This document shows, in pieces, positions 1-4,301 of a DNA stretch of 6,858 bases. Made by a program: the position numbers and the translations under genes. The notes under the pieces are model-generated. The model saw only the letters and a list, made by a program, of their open reading frames with translations, was not told where the DNA came from and made no database searches. The stretch lies in NCBI GenBank assembly GCA_028292075.1, contig JAQGNA010000400.1, positions 1 through 6,858 on the forward strand. The letters are read 5' to 3'. Each line of letters starts with the position of its first letter. Position 1 is the first letter of the stretch. This DNA comes from Rhodoferax sp. (GTDB lineage: Bacteria; Pseudomonadota; Gammaproteobacteria; Burkholderiales; Burkholderiaceae).

Positions 1-447
1 AAAGCCTACCGCGCCGGTGGCGAACGGGTGGCCGACCTGTTGGGCCAGGGCTGGTCCACCGCGTTCGGGCAGCCCGGCGATACCGTCAGCACCGAGATGC
101 GCCGCAACGCGCAGCTGGCGCAGGCCGTGGCGGGCAGCATGGTGCATCTGGGCCTTGACCTCAGCGCCCGCAGCGCCACCGTCGTGGTCGACAAGCTGGT
201 CGAACTGGCGCAGCAAGGCGTCGCCCAGGCGTCGGCCAACGCCGCCCGCTTCGACGAGCACACCGGTGTGCCCGCCCTCGACAAACTGGCCACCGTGGCC
301 GCACCGGCCGCCGTGGCGGTGCAGCGCCTGGCCAGCCAGGTGGAAGCCAAATCCGGCGCATGGGCTGCCAAGGTGGCCGGTGATGGCAAGGCGGCCCGAA
401 AGCCGGCTTCGGCCTTCGCCAAGGCCCGCGCCCGCCGCACCGCCTGA
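1..447 (+). CDS. Alanine-rich helical protein, possibly phasin-like (5' partial)
   Basis: The frame is open from the first base of the window to a TGA at 445-447, giving 148 residues of a protein whose N-terminus lies outside. It opens with KAYRAGGERVADLLGQGW. A GTG at 28 could be read as a start, but the coding character upstream of it argues for a longer gene. The visible part is dominated by Ala, Val, Leu and Gln in helix-like spacing, has no clear membrane segment, and ends in a basic Ala/Lys/Arg tail (KPASAFAKARARRTA). That composition resembles phasins and other polyhydroxyalkanoate-granule proteins of Burkholderiales, but I see no diagnostic motif, so this is a guess from composition. 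It lies 235 bases upstream of rbgA on the same strand. Other helical surface-binding or nucleoid-associated proteins would fit as well. Coding status is fairly secure; function is not. Confidence 0.6.
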   Translation, partial: KAYRAGGERVADLLGQGWSTAFGQPGDTVSTEMRRNAQLAQAVAGSMVHLGLDLSARSATVVVDKLVELAQQGVAQASANAARFDEHTGVPALDKLATVAAPAAVAVQRLASQVEAKSGAWAAKVAGDGKAARKPASAFAKARARRTA

Positions 448-567
448 ACATTGCAGGCGCCGCGCATGGGGCGCACCGGGCTCCCGGCGCCACATCGCCG
501 GATCAGCACCGCGCCGGGCCGGGCCACTCGGCGTCGGCGTCCTCAACGGGCGGCGCACCGGCAGGCC

Positions 568-573
568 TAAAAT
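568..573 (+). promoter_or_regulatory. Candidate -10 element upstream of rbgA
   Basis: TAAAAT matches the sigma-70 -10 consensus at five of six positions and stands out in a very GC-rich 235-base gap. No convincing -35 box sits 16-18 bases upstream. It lies about 110 bases before the rbgA ATG. The start of the same gap (456-491) holds short GC-rich self-complementary stretches (GGCGCC twice; CCGG-GCTC-CCGG) without a T-run, which could be a weak end to the upstream gene. This assignment is inference from motif and position. Confidence 0.3.
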
Positions 574-682
574 GCGAGCTTGCGCGCCCTGCGCCAGCCG
601 CGCCAGTGCAGATCCGTCCCGCACTCGCGCGCACCACTGGCCGCCCTGCGGCCCCCTTCCTCCCCTAGCCCCGTACTCCGAA

Positions 683-1690
683 ATGGCCATTCAATGGTTC
701 CCCGGTCACATGCATGTGACCAAGAAAGCCGTCATCGACCGGGTCAAGGACACCGACGTCGTCATCGAGCTGCTCGATGCCCGCCTGCCCGGCTCCAGCG
801 CCAACCCTCTGCTGGCCGAGCTGACCCTCGGCAAGCCCACGCTCAAGGTGCTGAACAAGCAGGACCTGGCCGACCCGGCCCGCACAGCCCTGTGGATGGC
901 GCATTACAACGCCCTGCCGGCCACCCAGGCCATCGCGCTGGACGCCAGCGAAGGCGCTCCGGCGCAACGGCTGGTACAGGCCTGCCATGTCCTCGCGCCA
1001 AACCGGGGCGGCATGGCCAAGCCGATGCGGGTGCTGGTCTGCGGCATTCCCAACGTGGGCAAGTCGACGCTGATCAACACCCTGAAGGGCAAGCGCGCGG
1101 CCAAGACCGGCGATGAGGCCGGCATTACCCGGCTCGAGCAGCGCATCACCATTGCCGACGACTTCTATCTGTACGACACCCCGGGCATGCTGTGGCCGCG
1201 CATCATCGTGCCGCAGAGCGGTTACCACCTGGCGGCCAGTGGCGCCGTGGGCCGCAATGCCTACGAGGAGGAAGAGGTCGCGCAGGAACTGCTCGCGGTG
1301 CTGCGGCGCAGCTACTTCGGCCTGTTGCAGGCCCGTTACCGGCTCGGCGCGCCCGAGGGCTACGAGGGCCAGGACGATGAGGCCCTGCTGACCGAGATCG
1401 GCCGCAAGCGCGGCACGCTGCTGGGCGGCGGGCGGGTCAATCTGCAAAAGGCCGCCGAGATCGTGATCTATGAATTCCGGGCCGGCACGCTCGGCCGTGT
1501 CACCCTCGAAACGCCCGAGGAATTCGGGCTCTGGCTCGCCGCGGGTCAGCAGGCCGATGCCGAGCGCCAGGCCAAGAAGGACCGCCGCAAGCAGCGGGGC
1601 CCGGCGCGCTCCGATGAGGCCGAGGTGCAGACCGACGCCGGCCGCGGCGAAGATGACCGGTCCGGCCCGACCGATCCGCCCGAAGCCTGA
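683..1690 (+). CDS. rbgA: Ribosome biogenesis GTPase RbgA/YlqF
   Basis: A 335-residue member of the YlqF/YawG family, cytoplasmic GTPases that help mature the large (50S) ribosomal subunit. The GTPase motifs appear in circularly permuted order, the hallmark of the family: G4 NKQD at 58-61, a G5-like DASEG near 87-91, the P-loop GIPNVGKST (G1) at 121-129, a G2-like AGITR at 146-150 and G3 DTPG at 165-168. The N-terminal MAIQWFPGHMHVTKK is the conserved family start and fixes the ATG at 683, although the frame stays open far upstream. No good Shine-Dalgarno sequence precedes it. A C-terminal helical domain (about 190-290) follows, then a charged Lys/Arg then Asp/Glu-rich tail of about 45 residues. 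B. subtilis RbgA is about 282 residues, so the extra length lies mostly in this tail. A ribosome-hibernation gene follows on the same strand. Confidence 0.95.
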   Translation: MAIQWFPGHMHVTKKAVIDRVKDTDVVIELLDARLPGSSANPLLAELTLGKPTLKVLNKQDLADPARTALWMAHYNALPATQAIALDASEGAPAQRLVQACHVLAPNRGGMAKPMRVLVCGIPNVGKSTLINTLKGKRAAKTGDEAGITRLEQRITIADDFYLYDTPGMLWPRIIVPQSGYHLAASGAVGRNAYEEEEVAQELLAVLRRSYFGLLQARYRLGAPEGYEGQDDEALLTEIGRKRGTLLGGGRVNLQKAAEIVIYEFRAGTLGRVTLETPEEFGLWLAAGQQADAERQAKKDRRKQRGPARSDEAEVQTDAGRGEDDRSGPTDPPEA

Positions 1691-1697
1691 CCCCGGC

Positions 1698-1714
1698 CCC
1701 CGTTCGGAGCGGGG
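1698..1714 (+). terminator. Weak GC hairpin just after rbgA
   Basis: CCCCG (1698-1702) pairs with CGGGG (1710-1714) across a 7-base loop, eight bases after the rbgA stop. There is no following T-run, so intrinsic termination would be inefficient. A stronger candidate lies about 100 bases further on. Confidence 0.2.
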
Positions 1715-1718
1715 CGCA

Positions 1719-1724
1719 TTGACA
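1719..1724 (+). promoter_or_regulatory. Perfect TTGACA -35 box upstream of the HPF-like gene
   Basis: TTGACA is a perfect sigma-70 -35 hexamer in the gap after rbgA. No good -10 element is present at 16-18 bases; the bases there (about 1742-1748) match poorly. The promoter is therefore only half supported. If transcription does start near 1755, the leader to the next gene would be about 130 bases and would include the hairpin at 1794-1819. Confidence 0.3.
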
Positions 1725-1793
1725 TACCGTTTGCGCGGTTTCGTCGATGTCCTACGCTCGGCAGTGGCCAATGGGCGCACACTGTGTCTCCGT

Positions 1794-1819
1794 GCCGTCA
1801 CCCGCTCGTGGCGGCTTTT
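1794..1819 (+). terminator. Terminator-like hairpin with T-run between rbgA and the HPF-like gene
   Basis: GCCGTCAC (1794-1801) pairs with GTGGCGGC (1808-1815) over eight positions, one of them a G-U wobble, around a 6-base loop CCGCTC. TTTT follows immediately at 1816-1819. This is the classic shape of an intrinsic terminator, with a short U tract. It could end rbgA transcripts, or it could act as an attenuator in the leader of the downstream gene, because it lies between the TTGACA box and that gene's ribosome binding site. Confidence 0.45.
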
Positions 1820-1884
1820 CCGTCGCGCCGGCCGGCCTTCGGCAAACCGAGGACTGGCCCGCGGACTTCTTTGCGAGGAGACCT

Positions 1885-2253
1885 ATGCAAATCCAGATCA
1901 ACACCGGTAACGGCATCGAGAACAAGGAAACCCTTGAACGTTGGGCCCAGACCGAGCTGACCGAATCACTGAGCCATTTCAAGGACGATCTCACCCGCGT
2001 GGAGGTCTATCTGAGCGAAGAGGCGCGCGAGAAGAACGGTGCGGCCGACAAGCGCTGCACCATGGAGGCCCGCCTTACCCATCACCAGCCCGTGGCCGTC
2101 ACCCACCATGGCGCCACGCAGGACGAAGCGTTTCGCGGCGCCAATGGCAAGCTGAAGCGCCTGCTCGACAGCACGCTCGGTCGCCTCAAAGACCACCGCG
2201 ACCACGGCTCGATCCGCAAGGACGGCACGCTGGAAGCAGAACCGGGCCTCTGA
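1885..2253 (+). CDS. HPF/RaiA-family ribosome-associated (hibernation) protein
   Basis: A 122-residue protein of the HPF/RaiA (old name sigma-54 modulation protein) family. Members bind the small subunit near the decoding site and inactivate or dimerise ribosomes in stress or stationary phase. The N-terminal beta-strand segment (MQIQINTGNGIENKETLERW), a helix around 15-32, the strand LTRVEVYLSE (36-45), then the EARLTHHQPVAVTH strands (61-74) and the long helix AFRGANGKLKRLLDSTLGRLKDH (82-104) match the beta-alpha-beta-beta-beta-alpha fold of the family. The length is that of a short-form HPF, without the C-terminal domain of long HPF. The ATG at 1885 is chosen because GAGGAG (1875-1880) sits four bases upstream; an ATG at 1747 in the same frame would add unrelated sequence. 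The family call is firm. Whether it acts more like HPF or RaiA/YfiA cannot be told here. Confidence 0.88.
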   Translation: MQIQINTGNGIENKETLERWAQTELTESLSHFKDDLTRVEVYLSEEAREKNGAADKRCTMEARLTHHQPVAVTHHGATQDEAFRGANGKLKRLLDSTLGRLKDHRDHGSIRKDGTLEAEPGL

Positions 2254-2262
2254 AGCGCCGGG

Positions 2263-2284
2263 TTGGCGCCGCCTCTGGCGCCGA
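2263..2284 (+). terminator. GC-rich hairpin after the HPF-like gene
   Basis: TTGGCGCC (2263-2270) pairs with GGCGCCGA (2277-2284) with one wobble around a 6-base loop GCCTCT, ten bases after the stop codon. There is no T-run, so it may be a weak terminator or a 3'-end stabilising stem. Confidence 0.3.
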
Positions 2285-2303
2285 GGTTCGACCTGCGTGG
2301 TCT

Positions 2304-2333
2304 GCATGGGGTGCCCCTTAGCCCATGCGCTAA
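2304..2333 (+). repeat. Two overlapping inverted repeats upstream of the small membrane gene
   Basis: GCATGGG (2304-2310) is complementary to CCCATGC (2322-2328) across 11 bases. TTAGC (2318-2322) is complementary to GCTAA (2329-2333) across 6 bases. The arms overlap, so the two stems cannot form fully at once. The position, about 90 bases before the next ATG, would suit an operator or an RNA leader structure, but no regulator or ligand is evident. Confidence 0.3.
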
Positions 2334-2422
2334 CCTACCGGGTTCGACGGCGCGGCCGGTGCTTCTGGGTGCCATGGCCGGGCCGGCCCTCCGACCAGCA
2401 CCCCGAGAATCTGCCGCACACC

Positions 2423-2650
2423 ATGAAGAAGTCCCCTACCCGCAAGGAAAACACCGACCTGCTGCAACGCGGCATTCTTTGCGCGCTGATCGGCCTGGCC
2501 GTGCTCGTCAGCCCGTACTTCATGGGTCCGAACGGCATGCGCGACGCCATCGCCGGCTCCTCGCTGGTCGGCTGGTTCGCGCTGGTTCTCGGCCTCGCAT
2601 TCCTTGGTCTCTACGCCCGGCGCAAGTTCGGCAAGAACGGACCGCGCTAA
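2423..2650 (+). CDS. Small protein with two membrane segments, function unknown
   Basis: A 75-residue protein with a basic N-terminus (MKKSPTRKENTDLLQR), a first hydrophobic segment at about 17-34 (GILCALIGLAVLVSPYFM), a short polar loop, a second hydrophobic segment at about 46-64 (SSLVGWFALVLGLAFLGLY) and a basic tail ending KFGKNGPR. The Lys/Arg-rich ends suggest, by the positive-inside rule, that both termini are cytoplasmic in a helical hairpin. The ATG at 2423 is preferred over an ATG at 2297 in the same frame because the upstream part reads as noncoding, Arg/Cys-rich sequence. No strong Shine-Dalgarno sequence is seen; GAGAA lies about 13 bases upstream. I do not recognise the family. 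It is in the same direction as the HPF-like gene, 169 bases after it, and is followed by the AT-rich island. Confidence 0.6.
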   Translation: MKKSPTRKENTDLLQRGILCALIGLAVLVSPYFMGPNGMRDAIAGSSLVGWFALVLGLAFLGLYARRKFGKNGPR

Positions 2651-2730
2651 GTCCATCGACGTATTTGGCTGCCATGAAAACACCTTTGCCCGTCCGGGAA
2701 GTCGCAAAAATATAGTTTTCCCTGTCGTCA

Positions 2731-2827
2731 CTGGACAAGCTTGTGGATAAGCCACAGATGTCACTGTATGAGCTTCGCAAACCGTTGATTCCAAAGGATA
2801 AACGTTAGCGTGCTTAAAATAAAGGCA
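2731..2827 (+). repeat. Direct repeat copy 1, carrying a DnaA box
   Basis: Copy 1 of a diverged pair offset by 146 bases. Compared without gaps, I count about 57 of 90 positions identical, with conserved blocks CTGGACAA, TTGTGGATAAGCC, ACTGTATG, CGTTG and TGCT-AAAA in the same order and spacing. Small indels would raise the identity. The other copy is at 2877-2973. Confidence 0.75.
2742..2750 (-). promoter_or_regulatory. Perfect consensus DnaA box 1
   Basis: TGTGGATAA on the plus strand is TTATCCACA on the minus strand, the strict E. coli R1-type DnaA box. A degenerate box-like 9-mer in the same orientation begins 12 bases upstream (2730-2738; 6 of 9 match on the minus strand). TGTGG here can also pair with CCACA at 2752-2756. 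Confidence 0.7.
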
Positions 2828-2856
2828 GTGATTTAAGACCCTGGGTCGTGCACTGC
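2825..2856 (+). repeat. Nested inverted repeat between the two direct repeats
   Basis: Outer arms GCAGTG (2825-2830) and CACTGC (2851-2856) enclose an 11-base near-palindrome GACCCTGGGTC (2837-2847). The two symmetry centres lie within 1.5 bases of each other. This could form a cruciform or RNA stem-loop, or serve as a binding site for a dimeric protein. Confidence 0.4.
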
Positions 2857-2876
2857 AGAGGTTCTCCAGCCCAGCT

Positions 2877-2973
2877 CTGGACAACTTTGTGGATAAGCCG
2901 GTAGATCGACTGTATGGCGCATCCAACTCGTTGTTTTTAAAGGCATAAGCTTACGCTGCTCAAAAATTGGGCA
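2877..2973 (+). repeat. Direct repeat copy 2, carrying a DnaA box
   Basis: Partner of the copy at 2731-2827, exactly 146 bases downstream. The box core TTGTGGATAAGCC is identical over 13 bases, while the intervening parts have diverged. That pattern suggests duplication followed by selection on the box, or independent constraint on it. Confidence 0.75.
2888..2896 (-). promoter_or_regulatory. Perfect consensus DnaA box 2
   Basis: A second TGTGGATAA (TTATCCACA on the minus strand), 146 bases from the first. That is close to 14 helical turns at 10.5 bases per turn, so both boxes would face the same side of the DNA. The degenerate 9-mer 12 bases upstream (2876-2884) matches the consensus at 7 of 9 positions on the minus strand. 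Confidence 0.7.
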
Positions 2974-2998
2974 CTTCTTATTTCCTGGATTTGACCCC

Positions 2999-3004
2999 TA
3001 TAAC
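2999..3004 (+). promoter_or_regulatory. Candidate -10 element for the META-DUF4377 lipoprotein gene
   Basis: TATAAC matches the -10 consensus at five of six positions and lies about 40 bases before the ATG at 3043. The -35 region (about 2976-2981, TCTTAT) is poor, which could mean an activated promoter. AAGGA (3031-3035), seven bases before the ATG, is a good ribosome binding site and fixes the start. The promoter call is inference. Confidence 0.4.
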
Positions 3005-3042
3005 CGCAAAATCGAGCGACTTCGAGATCGAAGGAAAAAAAC

Positions 3043-4002
3043 ATGCATCAACAACTTCATCCGCTCTGCCCGTCGAGTGCCCGGTCCCGCACCGCGAGGC
3101 TCGCCTCTTTGACTGCGCTGGCCGTGTTGACCACACTCGGCGGCCTGGCCGGTTGCGCCACCCAACCCGCGTCGCCGTCCGCGCCCGTGGTCACCGCGCC
3201 GATCAGCTCTGCCCCGGCGGTTGCCCAGCCCACGCTCCCTCCACCCGCCGCAGACACTTCCAACCCCATGCCCACCGCTGTCGAGACCGCACGCCAGTTG
3301 CCCGCCTTTCGCTGGCGGCTTTCGGAGGCCACCCGCGCGGGGGGACGGCCGGTGCCGGGGATCGTTCTGCAGGCCAATCGACCGCTGTACCTGGTCTTCG
3401 AGCCCACGACCGGGCGCATTGCCGCGAGTGGCGGCTGCAACCGCATGGGCGGAAGCTACACGGTCACGCCAGCGGGCCTGCTGCGCGTCTCTCAGTGGAT
3501 GGGCACCCGCATGGCCTGCGAGCCAGCCCTGATGCAACTGGACGCCGCGCTGGCGGCCTTCCTGGGCTCGCCGGTGCGCCTGGCGGCCGAAGGTGGCCCT
3601 GAAGCGCGAGGCGTGCCGCCGCGCCTGGTGCTGACCGCCACCGACCAGACCCGGCTGGTGTTCACCGGCGAACCCACCGCCGAGACCCGCTATGGCGGGA
3701 CGCCTGAAATCATCTTCCTGGAGGTCGCACCCCGCCGTGTGCCCTGCGCGCATCCGCTCATGCCGAACGCCACCTGCCTGCAGGTGCGCGAACGCCGCTT
3801 CGATGCCGCCGGCCTGTCAACGGGCGCTCCCGGCGCCTGGCAGGCGCTGCATGGCGAGATCGAGGGCTTCACGCCGACCGATGGCATGCGGCAGGTGTTG
3901 CGGGTCAAGCGATTCCAGCGGGCCCAACCGCTACCGTCCGACCAGTCTTCCACCGCGCTGGTGCTCGACATGGTGATCGAGAGCACGCTGGCGCCGCGTT
4001 GA
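3043..4002 (+). CDS. META and DUF4377 domain lipoprotein
   Basis: A 319-residue predicted lipoprotein. A basic N-region and hydrophobic stretch (about 20-35) lead to the lipobox LAGC, with Cys38 as the lipidated residue, so it is expected to be membrane-anchored in the envelope. A Pro/Ala/Ser-rich linker (39-85) follows. The META (HslJ-like) domain spans roughly 88-210 and shows the signature GGCNRMGGSYTV (130-141) and TRMACEPALMQLD (155-167). A DUF4377-type domain covers about 222-312, with Cys235 and Cys245 (PCAHPLMPNATCLQVRER) and the segment GEIEGFTPTDGMRQVLRVKR (271-290). The META domain is named partly for E. coli HslJ, a heat-inducible protein linked to novobiocin resistance; the biochemical role of either domain is not established. 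The AAGGA ribosome binding site supports the ATG. The gene sits directly downstream of the DnaA-box island and overlaps the next gene by four bases. Confidence 0.85.
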   Translation: MHQQLHPLCPSSARSRTARLASLTALAVLTTLGGLAGCATQPASPSAPVVTAPISSAPAVAQPTLPPPAADTSNPMPTAVETARQLPAFRWRLSEATRAGGRPVPGIVLQANRPLYLVFEPTTGRIAASGGCNRMGGSYTVTPAGLLRVSQWMGTRMACEPALMQLDAALAAFLGSPVRLAAEGGPEARGVPPRLVLTATDQTRLVFTGEPTAETRYGGTPEIIFLEVAPRRVPCAHPLMPNATCLQVRERRFDAAGLSTGAPGAWQALHGEIEGFTPTDGMRQVLRVKRFQRAQPLPSDQSSTALVLDMVIESTLAPR

Positions 4003-4241
4003 ACACGTTGGCCGAAGACGCGTTCCGGGACGCCACGGCGCTCGGCGATGCAGCCGCCGCCAGGCACATGTTCGCGGCGATTCAGCGGCGCGCCGATGCC
4101 GTCGGGCTGGCGCTGCGCGCGCCACCGCCCGAGCCGACCACCTGCTGCGGCCGCGGCTGCAATGGCTGTGTGTGGGAGGGGTTCTACGCCGCGGCGGCTG
4201 GCTGGCGCGACGAAGCGCTTCAGCTGCTGGCTGAGGTCTGA
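3999..4241 (+). CDS. Small oxidoreductase-like domain protein with CC-x3-C-x2-C motif
   Basis: An 80-residue protein whose central motif PPPEPTTCCGRGCNGCVWEGF (42-62) is the signature of the 'oxidoreductase-like' N-terminal domain family. Four cysteines (49, 50, 54, 57) are placed as in a metal or redox site, though no activity is established for these short bacterial members. The start is taken as TTG at 3999, which overlaps the stop of the preceding lipoprotein gene in the four bases TTGA, suggesting translational coupling. A TTG at 4008 or an ATG at 4068 are alternatives; the ATG would remove part of the helical N-terminus but keep the motif. No clear Shine-Dalgarno sequence is seen, which fits coupling. 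The following gene, gshA, is convergent. Confidence 0.72.
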   Translation: MNTLAEDAFRDATALGDAAAARHMFAAIQRRADAVGLALRAPPPEPTTCCGRGCNGCVWEGFYAAAAGWRDEALQLLAEV

Positions 4242-4301
4242 GCCCCAAGCCGGTCCGCGAATGCCGCAAGGGCCTCGCAGGGCGGCCCGAAGCGGGCTCA
4301 G
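4238..4301. terminator. Inverted repeat spanning both convergent stop codons
   Basis: CTGAGCCC (4238-4245) and GGGCTCAG (4294-4301) are perfect 8-base complements 48 bases apart, each containing the stop codon (TGA) of one of the two convergent genes. Inside them GGGCC (4270-4274) can pair with GGCCC (4284-4288). There is no T-run on either side. A shared bidirectional 3'-end structure is plausible but weakly supported. Confidence 0.3.

Larger units (their letters stand above)
2651..3042. other. AT-rich gene-free island with DnaA boxes (origin-like or DnaA-binding region)
   Basis: No credible gene is present in these 392 bases. By my count 2701-3000 is about 46% GC (137 of 300), against well above 60% in the flanking genes. 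The island carries two diverged direct repeats, two perfect DnaA boxes, a nested inverted repeat between the copies, and AT-rich tracts such as 2706-2719, 2815-2823 and 2931-2940. Box clusters in AT-rich DNA are typical of bacterial origins and of DnaA-titration or reactivation loci. Origins in this order usually sit beside dnaA, which is not in the window, so this is an inference about class, not an origin call. Confidence 0.5.

Noticed and set aside
17..682. Long open frame upstream of and continuous with rbgA, which could imply a 557-residue protein
   Set aside because: The upstream translation is Trp/Pro/Arg-rich noise from GC-rich DNA, and it overlaps the better-supported frame at 1-447. 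The conserved RbgA N-terminus begins at the ATG at 683.
665..1801. 378-codon open frame on the minus strand opposite rbgA
   Set aside because: It is the antisense shadow of a GC-rich real gene; the translation shows no recognisable domain and rbgA is unambiguous.
2711..2716. TATAGT as a -10 element within the island
   Set aside because: No plausible -35 hexamer lies 15-19 bases upstream and no gene follows within 300 bases.
2330..2926. 198-codon minus-strand frame reaching into the AT-rich island, which could make the DnaA boxes coding
   Set aside because: It runs antisense to the small membrane gene and across the repeats, shows no domain, and its codon composition changes abruptly at the island border.
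2651..3042. Calling the island the chromosomal origin (oriC)
   Set aside because: Only two perfect boxes are present, no convincing AT-rich 13-mer array was found, and dnaA, dnaN, rpmH and gyrB are absent from the window. It is kept as an origin-like or DnaA-binding candidate only.
2651..3042. CRISPR array or MITE-type mobile element
   Set aside because: There are only two long diverged copies, with no short identical repeats and regular spacers; no terminal inverted repeats or target-site duplications bound the region.
2967..3602. Plus-strand open frame starting in the island and overlapping the lipoprotein gene
   Set aside because: The lipoprotein frame has a signal peptide, a lipobox and two recognisable domains with a good ribosome binding site; this one has none of these.
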